This document shows, one piece after another, positions 1-9,700 of a DNA stretch of 64,000 nucleotides. The notes beneath the pieces were generated by a model. That model worked only from the letters and a program-made list of their open reading frames with translations. It made no database searches and was not told the DNA's origin. The DNA lies in assembly GCF_007833165.1 (NCBI RefSeq), contig NZ_VOBQ01000001.1, forward strand, positions 62,001 to 126,000, read 5' to 3'. The position numbers were made by a program, and so were the translations under genes. Origin of the DNA: Caenimonas sedimenti. GTDB lineage: Bacteria > Pseudomonadota > Gammaproteobacteria > Burkholderiales > Burkholderiaceae_C. Positions within the stretch are counted from its first letter, which is position 1. Each line of letters opens with the position of its first letter.

Positions 1-1
1 G

Positions 2-487
2 GCCTACGCCACACCGGCGGATTTCGAGAGCATGCGAGACGCCGTGCGCCTGAGCGAGCAGACCGACCTGCGCTACCGCAAGCGCCGCATCACCGAGGAA
101 GGCGTGCAGCTGATGACCATCGCCAGCACCCGTTTCAACATCGCCGTCGCGCGGGCCACGCAGAACAGCGTGCTCGTGCAGATGATGGAGATCCTGGTGC
201 GGCGCATGGAGCCGGTGCGCATGCTGGCGGTGCGGGAGCTGCCGGACGTCACGCTGTCGACACGGACCCTGGCCAGCTCGCTGGCCGCCATCGAGAGCGG
301 CGACCCCGAGCTGATCGATCGCGCCACCACCGAGCGCATCGGCCTGCTGGAGGCGGCCTGGGAGCGCGCCACCGGGCAGCGCCTGCGCCGCCGGCCGGTG
401 CTGCAGCGGCTGGCGGGCGCGGACCCGGCACTCGCCGCGTCGGTGGCCGCACCCCGCAGGAAGCCGGCGGTTCGCAAGCGCGCCTGA
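2..487 (+). CDS. GntR-family regulator, FCD ligand-binding domain (5' truncated by window edge)
   Basis: The reading frame is open from base 2, so the gene begins outside the window and its DNA-binding winged helix is not visible. The visible ~161 residues are helix-rich; the segment FNIAVARATQNSVLVQMMEI is typical of the FCD (FadR C-terminal) effector domain of GntR regulators. The tail is basic and probably disordered. The ABC transporter operon starts 120 bases downstream on the same strand, so a role as local regulator responding to a transported acid is a reasonable inference. The effector is unknown. Confidence 0.8.
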   Translation, partial: AYATPADFESMRDAVRLSEQTDLRYRKRRITEEGVQLMTIASTRFNIAVARATQNSVLVQMMEILVRRMEPVRMLAVRELPDVTLSTRTLASSLAAIESGDPELIDRATTERIGLLEAAWERATGQRLRRRPVLQRLAGADPALAASVAAPRRKPAVRKRA

Positions 488-563
488 CGCCTGAGAGGGG
501 GCCCGATTTCGCTTGACAGTGCGGGGGCCGGCGCCAACAATCGCCGGCAGATCGGTATAAAAA

Positions 564-581
564 CATACTGAATTCGGTTTG
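564..581. promoter_or_regulatory. Imperfect palindrome, possible operator before livG
   Basis: CATACTGAA/TTCGGTTTG is an 18-bp dyad centred on GAATTC, with 7 of 9 positions paired. It lies 27 bases before the GTG of livG and just downstream of an AT-rich TATAAA (556-561) in an otherwise GC-rich gap. GntR regulators bind short palindromes and one is encoded immediately upstream. No convincing -35 box sits at the right distance, so this is a candidate only. Confidence 0.3.
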
Positions 582-607
582 ATCCGGACAACAAGGAAAC
601 CGCGCCC

Positions 608-1363
608 GTGTTGCAGCTCGACCAGGTGGTTCGCACGTTCGGCGCCCTGCGCGCCGTCGACGGCGTCAGCCTGCAGGTGGCGGCGGGTTCCATCACCGGA
701 CTGATCGGGCCCAACGGCGCAGGCAAGACCACGCTGTTCAACACCATCGCGGGCAGCGCCCGCCCCGACGCCGGCGAGATCCGCCTGCGCGGCGAGCGGA
801 TCGACGGCCTGCGGGCCGACCAGGTGTTCCATCGCGGCCTGGGCCGCACCTTCCAGATCCCGCGGCCGCTGGCCACCCTGACCGTCACCGAAAACATGTT
901 GCTGGCGCCGACGGGCCAGAGCGGCGAGAAGTTCTGGAACAGCTGGCTGGCGCGCGGCCGGCTGCGGGCGCAGGACGCCGCCCACCTGGCCAAGGCGCGC
1001 GAACTGCTGGACTTCGTCGGGCTCTCGGCCCTGGCCGAGCAGAAGGCCGGCGTGCTTTCCGGAGGCCAGCAGAAGCTGCTGGAGCTGGCGCGCATCCTGA
1101 TGGTGGATCCTGCGCTGATCCTGCTGGACGAACCGGCCGCCGGTGTCAATCCGGTGCTGCTGGAAAGCCTGGTGGCGCGCATCCAGGACCTGCACCGGCG
1201 CGGCGTCACCTTCCTGCTGATCGAGCACAACATGGACATGGTGATGCAGCTGTGCAACCCCGTGGTCGTGATGGCGCAGGGGCGGGTGGTGATGCAGGGA
1301 ACGCCGCAGGAAGTGCGGGCGGATGCGCGGGTGATCGATGCGTATCTTGGGGATGCTCCATGA
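608..1363 (+). CDS. livG: ABC transporter ATP-binding protein, LivG type
   Basis: This is one of two cytoplasmic ATPases of a hydrophobic amino acid/organic-acid uptake ABC transporter (HAAT family). Walker A GPNGAGKT is at residues 34-41, signature LSGGQQ at 150-155, Walker B ILLDEP at 171-176 and the switch His at 207. The 251-residue length is normal for LivG. The start is GTG at 608, with AAGGA about 10 bases upstream. The stop overlaps the next ATG (ATGA), so it is translationally coupled to livF. The substrate cannot be read from this subunit. Confidence 0.93.
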   Translation: MLQLDQVVRTFGALRAVDGVSLQVAAGSITGLIGPNGAGKTTLFNTIAGSARPDAGEIRLRGERIDGLRADQVFHRGLGRTFQIPRPLATLTVTENMLLAPTGQSGEKFWNSWLARGRLRAQDAAHLAKARELLDFVGLSALAEQKAGVLSGGQQKLLELARILMVDPALILLDEPAAGVNPVLLESLVARIQDLHRRGVTFLLIEHNMDMVMQLCNPVVVMAQGRVVMQGTPQEVRADARVIDAYLGDAP

Positions 1364-2106
1364 GCCTGCTGGAGGCGCGCAACGTCGTGGCGGGCTACGT
1401 TCCGGGCCTCCCGATCGTTCACGGCGTCAGCGTCGATGTCGACCTGGGCCAGGTCGTCGTCGTCCTGGGCCCCAACGGCGCCGGCAAATCCACCCTCGTG
1501 AAGGCGCTCGCCGGTGTCGTGTCCACTTTCGCCGGCCATGTGATGCTTGAAGGCCGCGACATCACGAGCACGCCGGCCCACAAGCTCAGCGCGGCGGGCG
1601 TGGGCTACGTGCCGCAGAACGCGAACGTCTTCACCACGCTCAGCGTGGAGGACAACCTGCGCGCCGGCGGCTACCTGCTCAAGCAAGACCTGAGACAACG
1701 GGTCGACCATGCGTTCGCCCGCTTCCCGGATCTGGAGAAGCATCGCAAGCAACCGGGCCGTGCGCTGTCGGGCGGCCAGCGCCAGATGCTCGCCATTGCG
1801 CGTGCCTTGATGACGTCGCCTCGGCTGCTGCTGCTCGACGAGCCCAGCGCGGGCTTGTCACCGCTGATGGTGAACGAGGTGTTCGCCCAGGTCCGCCGCA
1901 TCGCCGACAGCGGCGTGGCCGTGCTGATGGTGGAGCAGAACGTGCGCGCCGGCCTGCGGATCGCCGACCGCGGCGTCGTGCTGGTGAACGGCCTGGTGGC
2001 GCGCGCCGGCACGGCCGCCGACCTGGCCGCCGACCAAACGCTGGCCCACGCGTACCTCGGCAAGCTGGCGGGCGAGAGCGCTGCCGCCACGGAAGGCCGC
2101 GCATGA
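1360..2106 (+). CDS. livF: ABC transporter ATP-binding protein, LivF type
   Basis: This is the second ATPase of the HAAT transporter. Walker A GPNGAGKS falls at about residues 37-44, followed by LSGGQRQ and LLLLDEPSAGLSP. At 248 residues it has usual LivF size. The start is the ATG in the ATGA overlap with livG; an upstream in-frame start would lie deep inside livG and is not credible. The gene overlaps livH by four bases. Confidence 0.93.
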   Translation: MSLLEARNVVAGYVPGLPIVHGVSVDVDLGQVVVVLGPNGAGKSTLVKALAGVVSTFAGHVMLEGRDITSTPAHKLSAAGVGYVPQNANVFTTLSVEDNLRAGGYLLKQDLRQRVDHAFARFPDLEKHRKQPGRALSGGQRQMLAIARALMTSPRLLLLDEPSAGLSPLMVNEVFAQVRRIADSGVAVLMVEQNVRAGLRIADRGVVLVNGLVARAGTAADLAADQTLAHAYLGKLAGESAAATEGRA

Positions 2107-3002
2107 TCGCCCAGGCCATCGCCGACGGATTCCTGAACGGCGCCATCGTCGCGCTCGGCGCCATCGGCGTGACGTTCAGCCTGGCCATCCTGCGCTTCGC
2201 CAACTTCTCGCATGGCGACCTGCTGGCGGTCGGCGCCTATGCGGCGCTGTTCCTGCTGCTGTCCATCGGTGCGCCCAAGGTGCCGCTGGGTCCGTTCTCC
2301 TTCGGCGCGGGCATGGGGGTGGCGTTGCTGGCCGGCATGATCATCGCCATCGCCGTTTCGCTCTTGCTCGATCGGCTGGTCTATCAAAGGCTGCGGCGGC
2401 GCGGTGCCGATCCGCTGACCCTGGTCTTCGCCTCCTTCGGCCTGGCGCTCGTGCTGCGCAGCGTGCTGCACCTGCTCTTTGGCCCCGACCCGTTCAACTA
2501 CAGCAACGAGATCCAGATGGCGCTGCTGCTGCCTGGCAACGTGCGGGTGCTGCCGGACCAGGTGCTGGTGTTCGTGGTCACGCTCGTCGTGCTGGGGGCG
2601 CTCGCCTGGTTCCTGCAACGCACGCGCTACGGCGTCGCCATGCGGTCGGTGGCGGAGAACCCGATGCTGGCGAGCGTCGCCGGCATCGACCCGGTGGCGA
2701 TCGTGCGCCTGACCTGGATCGTTTCGACAGCGCTCGCGGCGCTGGCCGGCGTGTTCTACGGCATGACGGTGCAGGTGCGCCCGGAGATGGGACTGAACCT
2801 GCTGCTGCCGCTGTTCACCGCCGCCATCCTCGGCGGCGTGGGCAGCGTCACGGGCGCCGTCGTGGGCGCGCTGGCGATCAGCCTGGCGGAGAGCCTGCTC
2901 ACGCTGGTGATGCCGACGAGCTACCGGCCGCTGGTGCCCTTCGTGTTGCTGCTGCTAGTGCTCTACTTCCGCCCGGCGGGCCTGTTCGCGGCGAAGCACT
3001 GA
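2103..3002 (+). CDS. livH: Branched-chain-type ABC permease, LivH type
   Basis: This integral inner-membrane permease of 299 residues has about eight hydrophobic segments, starting with the N-terminal IADGFLNGAIVALGAIGVTF. The LivH-type features RFANFSHGDLLAVGAY and AAILGGVGSVTGAVVGALA (the cytoplasmic coupling region) are present. It pairs with LivM to form the channel. It overlaps livF by four bases, and livM begins eight bases after its stop. Confidence 0.92.
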   Translation: MIAQAIADGFLNGAIVALGAIGVTFSLAILRFANFSHGDLLAVGAYAALFLLLSIGAPKVPLGPFSFGAGMGVALLAGMIIAIAVSLLLDRLVYQRLRRRGADPLTLVFASFGLALVLRSVLHLLFGPDPFNYSNEIQMALLLPGNVRVLPDQVLVFVVTLVVLGALAWFLQRTRYGVAMRSVAENPMLASVAGIDPVAIVRLTWIVSTALAALAGVFYGMTVQVRPEMGLNLLLPLFTAAILGGVGSVTGAVVGALAISLAESLLTLVMPTSYRPLVPFVLLLLVLYFRPAGLFAAKH

Positions 3003-3009
3003 GCCACCG

Positions 3010-3924
3010 ATGACCAGCTACCTTTTCTTCTTCATCACCGTCGCCGCGATCTTCGCGATCGCGACGCTGGGGCTGAACCTGCAATGGGGCGTCTCCGGCC
3101 AGTTCAACGCGGGCGTGGTCGGTTTCGTGGCCGTGGGCGGCTACACGCTGGCCGTTCTCACGATGCCGGCCAGCCAGCAACTGCTGGTGAAGCTGAACCT
3201 GCCCTTCGCGCTGGGTGTTGTCGGAGCGCTGGTCGTGACGGCGCTCGTTGCGCTGCTGGTCGGCCTGGCCACGCTCAAGCTGCGGACCGACTACTTGGCC
3301 ATCACCACCTTCGGCATCGCCTCGTCGATCCAGGTGATCGTGAACAACCTCGACCCGCTCACGGGCGGCTCGCGCGGCCTGGTGGGCATCCCCCGGCCCT
3401 TCGATGCGCTCGGCCAGCCGAACTACACCATCGCCTGGATGGTGATGGTGCTGGTGCTGCTGGCCATCGTCTACTTCGGCCTGCAGGCATTGCTGCATTC
3501 GCCCTGGGGCCGTGTGCAGCGCGCCCTGCGGGAGGACGAGGAAGTCTGCGCCGCCCTCGGCAAGAACGTGGTCCGCTTCCGCATGGAGGCGTTCGTGCTC
3601 GGGGCCGTGCTGATGGGCTTGTCGGGGGCGCTCTATGCCGGGTTTGTCGGGACGACGAGCCCCTCGGAGTTTCTACCGATCATGACCTTCCAGATCTGGG
3701 CCATGCTGATCGTCGGGGGCAGCGGCAGCAACCTGGGCGCGATCGTCGGCAGCTTCGTCATCTGGGGCGTGTGGACCTTCTCCGGCGCCGCCATCGTGAG
3801 CGTGCTGCCGGCCAAGCTGCAGGCGCAGGGCGGGGCCGTGCAGGCCATCCTGGTCGGGCTGATCCTGGTGTTGACTTTGTTGCTTCGCCCCCGCGGGATC
3901 ATGGGAGCGAAGCAGGGCGGTTGA
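3010..3924 (+). CDS. livM: Branched-chain-type ABC permease, LivM type
   Basis: This second permease subunit of 304 residues has many hydrophobic helices. Typical LivM motifs are present: the early LGLNLQWGVSGQFNAG segment, the middle KLRTDYLAITTFGIA, and a late IVGGSGSNLGAIVGSFV. The C-terminal RPRGIMGAKQGG matches the usual RPxGLxG ending. It sits between livH and the periplasmic binding protein gene in the normal order of such operons. Confidence 0.92.
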   Translation: MTSYLFFFITVAAIFAIATLGLNLQWGVSGQFNAGVVGFVAVGGYTLAVLTMPASQQLLVKLNLPFALGVVGALVVTALVALLVGLATLKLRTDYLAITTFGIASSIQVIVNNLDPLTGGSRGLVGIPRPFDALGQPNYTIAWMVMVLVLLAIVYFGLQALLHSPWGRVQRALREDEEVCAALGKNVVRFRMEAFVLGAVLMGLSGALYAGFVGTTSPSEFLPIMTFQIWAMLIVGGSGSNLGAIVGSFVIWGVWTFSGAAIVSVLPAKLQAQGGAVQAILVGLILVLTLLLRPRGIMGAKQGG

Positions 3925-3960
3925 GTGTTCGAACTTTTTATCCTTGAAGGAGAGCGGATC

Positions 3961-5238
3961 ATGAAGAACGTGAAGACAGCGGTAGGTGGCGCGATGTTGC
4001 TGGCGGCTGCGGCCTGGTCCGCGCCCGCCCTGGCGCAGGGGAGCTGCGCCGAACCGGTGAAGCTGGGCGGCGTGCTCGCGCTCACGGGTGCGCAAGGCAC
4101 GATCGGCAAGGTGATCGCCGATGCCGGCAAGCTGGCCGTCGACCAGGTCAACAAGGCGGGCGGCGTCAAGGGCTGCCAGGTCGAGTTCGTGGTGCGTGAC
4201 GACACCAGCCAACCCTCGGTGGGCCTCGACGCGGCGCGCTACCTGGTCGATGTCTCCAAGGTCCAGGCCATCGTGGGCCTGGTGGGCAGCGGCACGGCGC
4301 TGCAGGTCGTGAACTCGGTCTCCGTGCCGAACAAGATCCCCACGGTGGCCTGCTGCGCGGTCACGCCGGCGTTGACCAGGATGGCGGAAGAGGGCAAGAC
4401 AGGCGGCTACTTCTTCCGCACCATCCCGACGGCGCGCTCGATGGCGCTCGCGCATGCGCAGGCGGCGATGGACAAGGGCTACAAGAACACCGTCATCATG
4501 TACATCAACAACGACTTCGGCAACGGCACGGCGCCGGACGCGAAGACGGCGTTGGAGAAGCTGGGCGGCAAGGTCGCCGGTGTCGTGCCCTACGCGGAGA
4601 ACCAGCCTTCCTACCGCGCGGAAGTGCAGAAGGCGCTGGCGCTCAACCCCGATTCGCTGATCCTGATCGGCCTGTCCGCCGACGGCACCACCATCCTGCG
4701 CGACTGGTTCTCGCTGGGCGGCACGCAGAACGTCATCCTGCACAACACCATGCGTTCGCCCGACGTGATCAAGAACGTCGGTGAACGCTTCCTGGGCAAG
4801 GCGGTCGGCGTCGACAACGGCCAGGCCTCCGGGCCATCGGCCGATGCTTTCAACAAGGACTTCCAGGAGGCGTACGGCCGCCCGGCGGTCGGGCCCGGCC
4901 TGCACACCATGTACGACGCCACGGCCATCACGCTGCTGGCGATGCAGGCGGCGGCCAAGCTCGACGGCGTGTCGATCCGTGACGCGCTGCGCGCGGTGCA
5001 GGATCCGACCGGTGTCGAAGTGCAGGCCGGCGTCGAAGGCCTGAAGAAGGGCCTGGATGCGCTCAAGGCCGGACGCAAGATCCGCTATGTCGGCGCGACC
5101 GGCGCCTTCCGCTTCGACCGCAACGGCGACGTCACCGGCCCGATGCTGACCTGGAAGCTGAACGGCAGCGAGATCGTGACCGAGAAGGTCATCTCGCTCG
5201 AGCAGATGAACGCGCTCGGCACGAAGGCCGGTTTCTGA
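3961..5238 (+). CDS. Periplasmic substrate-binding protein of the LivGFHM transporter (LivK-like)
   Basis: This type 1 periplasmic binding protein of 425 residues begins with a signal peptide (MKNVKTAVGGAMLLAAAAWS, cleavage near ALAQG). The mature part starts with KLGGVLALTGAQGTIGKVIA, the standard Leu/Ile/Val/amide-binding fold. The start is ATG at 3961 with a GAAGGAGAG ribosome site; an earlier in-frame GTG would precede the signal peptide and is rejected. Members of this family bind amino acids, amides, urea or aromatic acids. The aldo/keto reductase and molybdoenzyme downstream suggest a catabolic substrate rather than an amino acid. Confidence 0.92.
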   Translation: MKNVKTAVGGAMLLAAAAWSAPALAQGSCAEPVKLGGVLALTGAQGTIGKVIADAGKLAVDQVNKAGGVKGCQVEFVVRDDTSQPSVGLDAARYLVDVSKVQAIVGLVGSGTALQVVNSVSVPNKIPTVACCAVTPALTRMAEEGKTGGYFFRTIPTARSMALAHAQAAMDKGYKNTVIMYINNDFGNGTAPDAKTALEKLGGKVAGVVPYAENQPSYRAEVQKALALNPDSLILIGLSADGTTILRDWFSLGGTQNVILHNTMRSPDVIKNVGERFLGKAVGVDNGQASGPSADAFNKDFQEAYGRPAVGPGLHTMYDATAITLLAMQAAAKLDGVSIRDALRAVQDPTGVEVQAGVEGLKKGLDALKAGRKIRYVGATGAFRFDRNGDVTGPMLTWKLNGSEIVTEKVISLEQMNALGTKAGF

Positions 5239-5249
5239 TCGGGCAAGCC

Positions 5250-6338
5250 ATGGCCATCGAAACCATCACCCTGGCGCCCGGCTACACGGTGTCGCGGGTG
5301 GCCAAGGGCAACTGGCAACTGGCCGCCAAGCACGGCAAGCCCTACGCGCAGGACGACGCGGTGGAGGACATGCGCCGCTTCGTCGAAGCGGGCATCAACG
5401 CTTTCGATTGCGCGGATCACTACGTCGGCGTCGAGGACACCATCGGCGCGTTCCGCCGCAAGTACCCCGGGCTGGGGCGGCAGCTGCGGGTCTCGACCAA
5501 GTACACCCCGGACCAGGACCTGATCCCGCGCCTGACCCGCGCGGACGTCGGGAAGGCGGTCGACACCTCCCTGGAGCGGCTGGGCGTGGAGCAGCTGGAC
5601 CTGGTGCAATTCCACTGGTGGGACTACGACGTGCCCGGCTGTGCGCAAGCCATGCTGTGGCTGCAGGAGTTCCAGCGCGCCGGCAAGATCGCCCACCTCG
5701 GCACGACCAATTTCAACGTGCCCAGGCTGCGCGAGATCCTGGACGCGGGCGTGAAGCTGCTCTCCAACCAGCTGCAGTACTCCGTGCTCGACCACCGGCC
5801 CGAGAACGGCATGGTCGACCTGTGCCAGGCTCACGGCATCCACCTGCTTTGCTATGGCACGGTTGCGGGGGGCTTCCTCTCCGACAAATGGCTGGGCCAG
5901 CCGGAACCGCAAGGCGAATACCCGAACCGGTCGCTGGTCAAGTACCGGCTGATCATCGAGGACTTCGGCGGCTGGGAGGCGTACCAGGCGATGCTGCGCA
6001 CGCTGGACGGGATCGCACGCAAGCACGGCACCAGCATTGCGGCCGTCGCGGCGCGCTATGTGCTGGACAAGCCACAGGCATCGGTGGCGCTCGTGGGAGC
6101 GCGCGACGCGTCGCACCTTGACCAGAACCTGGCGATCTTCCGCACCCATCTCGATGACGACGACCGCCGGCAGATCGCGGCCCTGGTCGCGCAGGCGCCC
6201 GGGCCCCAGGGCGACTGCTACGACGCCGAGCGCGTCAAGGGCGGTGCGCACGCCGGCATCATGCACACCAACCAGAACACGCGCGGCGCGCCGGCGCACA
6301 TCGACATGACGCCGCCGCTGGCCACCGCGAGGAGATGA
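5250..6338 (+). CDS. Aldo/keto reductase
   Basis: This is an NAD(P)H-dependent oxidoreductase of the AKR (beta/alpha)8-barrel superfamily, 362 residues. The catalytic tetrad is visible: Asp53, Tyr58, Lys84 and His122 (in VQFHWWDYDV). It begins 11 bases after the binding-protein gene and is almost flush with the next gene, so it is in the same operon. The C-terminal 40 residues extend beyond the usual barrel. It probably reduces or oxidises a carbonyl/alcohol intermediate of the imported compound; the substrate is unknown. Confidence 0.88.
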   Translation: MAIETITLAPGYTVSRVAKGNWQLAAKHGKPYAQDDAVEDMRRFVEAGINAFDCADHYVGVEDTIGAFRRKYPGLGRQLRVSTKYTPDQDLIPRLTRADVGKAVDTSLERLGVEQLDLVQFHWWDYDVPGCAQAMLWLQEFQRAGKIAHLGTTNFNVPRLREILDAGVKLLSNQLQYSVLDHRPENGMVDLCQAHGIHLLCYGTVAGGFLSDKWLGQPEPQGEYPNRSLVKYRLIIEDFGGWEAYQAMLRTLDGIARKHGTSIAAVAARYVLDKPQASVALVGARDASHLDQNLAIFRTHLDDDDRRQIAALVAQAPGPQGDCYDAERVKGGAHAGIMHTNQNTRGAPAHIDMTPPLATARR

Positions 6339-6339
6339 C

Positions 6340-6690
6340 ATGAGCGACGACAAGCGCAACGACGAGTTCGTGCTCTACGACCTGCGGGTCGAGGTGCTGG
6401 AGACGCCCGGCAAACCCTTCGTCAGCCACGTCAAGGCCGGCGACTGGTTCGAGGTGATCGGCGGGCGGCTGATCTTCCCGCCCGACCGGCCCTCGTTTTC
6501 GCTCTACGCGATGATGGCGGTGCTGCCCTTCATCCCCGCCAAGCAGCGGCCCACCCATCCCAACGACTGGATGACCACCGACTCCGAGATTGCCTGCCTC
6601 GACCCGGCTTGCGGCGCGAAATTCCGCATCACCCGGCTGGAGAAACGGACATTGCACCACGGGGATTTCTCGGCCTTGCCGCTGCCCTGA
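6340..6690 (+). CDS. TIGR04076-like small protein
   Basis: This 116-residue protein has an initial beta-strand region (YDLRVEVLET), a KAGDWFEVIGGRLIFP segment and a central SLYAMMAVLPFIPAKQR stretch. This is the general pattern of the TIGR04076 family, small cytoplasmic proteins often found with oxidoreductases. Two Cys in DSEIACLDPACGAKF could bind a metal. The ATG follows the AKR stop by one base, so expression is probably coupled. Function is unknown; I assign the family by eye with moderate confidence. Confidence 0.65.
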   Translation: MSDDKRNDEFVLYDLRVEVLETPGKPFVSHVKAGDWFEVIGGRLIFPPDRPSFSLYAMMAVLPFIPAKQRPTHPNDWMTTDSEIACLDPACGAKFRITRLEKRTLHHGDFSALPLP

Positions 6691-6702
6691 AGCCCCGCGG
6701 CC

Positions 6703-9700
6703 ATGGCGCAGCAACGCAAGGCCGGCTTCTGCACGCTGTGCCGTTCGCGTTGCGGCGCGTGGTACGTCACCGAAGGTGACCGGCTGGTCGGCGTCGAGCC
6801 GTTCCCGGAACATCCCACGGGGCAGGCCTTGTGCCCCAAGGGGAGAGCCGCGCCAGAGCTGGTCTACCACGCGCAGCGCTTGCGCAGACCGCTCAAGCGC
6901 ACGCGGCCGAAGACGGACGAGGACCCGGGCTGGGTCGAGGTGGCGTGGGACGAAGCGATGGCGGACATCGCGTGGCGGCTGAACCAGATCAAGGCAGAGA
7001 GCGGGGCCGAGGCAGTCGCCTTCTCCAGCGCATCGCCCGGCGCCACGCCGATCTCTGACAGCCTCGAATGGATCGAGCGTCTGATCTTTGCTTTCGGCAG
7101 CCCGAACTTCATCACCGGCGTCGAGATCTGCAACTGGTACCGCGACGTCTCGCACCAGTTCACGACCGGCAGCGCGCTGGGCATGCCGGACTACGCCCAT
7201 TCGGACCTGATCGTCTTGTGGGGATTCAATCCCGCGAATGCCTGGCTGGCGCAGGCCAATGGCATCAGCGCGGCCCGCGCGCGGGGCGCGCGCTTGCTCG
7301 TGATCGACCCCGCGCCGACGCGGTACGCGAGGGGTGCGGACTGGTGGCTGCAGGTGAAGCCCGGTACCGACGCGGCACTCGCGCTCGGATTGGCCCGCTG
7401 CTTGATCGAGCGGGGGCGCTTCGACGAAGGCTTCGTGCGCCGCTGGAGCAATGCGCCGCTGCTGGTGCGCGACGACACGGGGGAGTTCCTTCGCTCCGGC
7501 GGCTGCTTCATGGCGTGGAACACGCGATCGACGCAGGTGGTGGAAGTCGACACGCGCGTGGCGATGGCGCCCGAGCTCGCCGCCGGCCTGGCCTTGCGCG
7601 GCAGCTTCGAAGTGGATGGCGTGCGATGCCGGCCCGCCTTCGATCACTACGCTGAGGCTTGCGCCCCCTACACGCCGCAGCGAGTGGAGGAACTCACCGG
7701 TATCGCCGCCGCGCATGTCGAGGCTGCCGCCGCAGCGATCGCCGGCGCGGCCAGCACGAGCTACTTCTGCTGGACCGGCATCGCGCAGCATGTCAACGCG
7801 ACGCAGGCGGATCGCGCCATCGCGCTGCTGTTCGCGCTGACGGGCGGCATCGACACGCCCGGCGGCAATCTCGAGTTGGCGCGGCAAGGCGTGAACAAGG
7901 CCAGCGACCGCTCGCTGATGCCGCCGGGCCAATGCGAACTGGCGCTCGGTCTGAAGGAGCGGCCCCTGGGTCCAGCGGCGCACGGCTGGGCGCTGGGGCG
8001 CGACGTCTATCGCGCGATCGTCGACGCGCAGCCGTATCGAATCCGCGCGCTGTTCGGCTTCGGCGCCAACGTGCTGCTCTCGCAGGCCGACACGCCGCTC
8101 GATCCGCGCGTTGCAGTCGCTGGAATTCCAGGTGCACTGCGACCTGTTCGAAACGCCGACTGCCCGCTATGCCGACTACCTGCTGCCGGTGAACACGCCG
8201 TGGGAGCGCGAGGGCCTGCGGATCGGCTTCGAGATCAACGCTCCGGCGGAAGACCTCATCCAGCTACGCCAGCAGATCATTCCGCAGGCGGCGGATGACT
8301 TCGCGCGCTCCGACCTGCAGATCGTGTTCGACCTGGCGGTGCAGCTGGGCCTCGCGCGCCATTTCTTCGACGGGGACATCGAAGCGGCATGGAACCACCA
8401 GCTGGCGCCCATCGGTTTGACGGTGGACGAATTGCGCAGGCACCCCGAGGGTATCCGGCGTCCCGTGCAACAGAGGCCTCGCAAGTACCAGGACCAGACC
8501 GAAGGGGGCGTCCGCGGCTTCGCCACGCCGACCCGTCGCATCGAGTTCTATTCGGAGCGGCTGCACCTTCACGGCTATCCGGCCGTGCCGCGGGAGATCG
8601 AGCCGCGCCGGTCCGTCGCGCTGGACGACGCGGAGCTGGAGCGCTTCCCACTCACGCTCACCTGCGCCAAGAGCGGCTACTTCTGCCACTCGCAGCACCA
8701 CGCGCTGGCGTCCTTGCGCCGGCGCCTGCCGGAGCCGCTGGCGCACCTGCACCCCACGCTGGCGGCGGCTCGCGGCATCGCGCCGGGCGACTGGTTCCGC
8801 ATCGCCACGCGCACGGGCAGCGTGCGCTTCCGCGCGAGCATCGACCAGGCGGTGCAGCCCGACGTGGTGATGGCGAGCTACGGCTGGTGGCAGGCCTGCG
8901 ATGACCTGGGCCTGCCGGCGGTGGCGATCACGGGCGCGGACAGCAGCCACTACAACGGGCTGGTCGGCGCGGAGCAACTGGATGAAGTCGCGGGGTCCAT
9001 CGCGCTGCGGGCGTTTCCCTGCGAGATTTCACGCGAAGCCGGCACGCAAGGCCAGGGCTGGCAAGGGTTCAAGGCATTTCGCGCGCAGCGCGTGACCGTT
9101 GTGCCAGGCGAGCACCCACCCGAGGTCGTGGAACTGGCGTTGACCGCGGAAGACGGCAGTGTGCTGCCGGACTTTCATCCGGGCCAGTACGTACCCTTGG
9201 CTTTGGAACTGCCCGGCGTGCCGGGACGGTTGGAACGCAGCTATTCGCTGATCGGGCCGGCACGCTTGGAGGGCCGCACGGAATACCGCATCGCGGTCAA
9301 GCGCGCGAGTGGTTCCGCGGGCGTGTCCCAAGCACTGCACGAGATCGGAGACGAGTGCAGGGTCTGGTTGCAAAGCCCGCGCGGCCAGTTCCTGCTGCCG
9401 CGCGCCGGGCGCGCTCCGGTGGTCCTGGTGGCGGCGGGCATCGGCATCACGCCATTTCTCGGTTTGCTGGAGACGCTGGCCGCCGAGGCGCCACCAGAGG
9501 TGCCGCCCATCACGCTCTACCACTGCAACCGCGACGCCGCCAGCCGCGCGTTCGCACCACGCATCGCCGAACTGGCACCGCGCATTCCCGGCATGCAGGT
9601 GATCGACGTGTACAGCCGCACCGCGGGCCGCCTCACGGCCGCGGCGATGGCGCAGCACCTGATCGACGCGCACGCGCGGTTCTATCTCTGTGGCCCGGAC

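Noticed and set aside
513-561. TTGACA at 513 and TATAAA at 556 as a promoter pair
   Set aside because: The gap between the boxes is 37 bases, far from the usual 16-18, so they cannot form one sigma70 promoter.
1252-1359. Upstream start for livF inside livG
   Set aside because: The ATGA overlap at 1360 gives the conserved N-terminus MSLLEARNVV; the extension is not family-like.
73-1752. Long antisense open frame across the regulator and livG
   Set aside because: It is opposite well-supported genes, has Arg/Ala-rich low-similarity composition and arises from GC-rich codon usage. Many similar antisense openings occur throughout the window.
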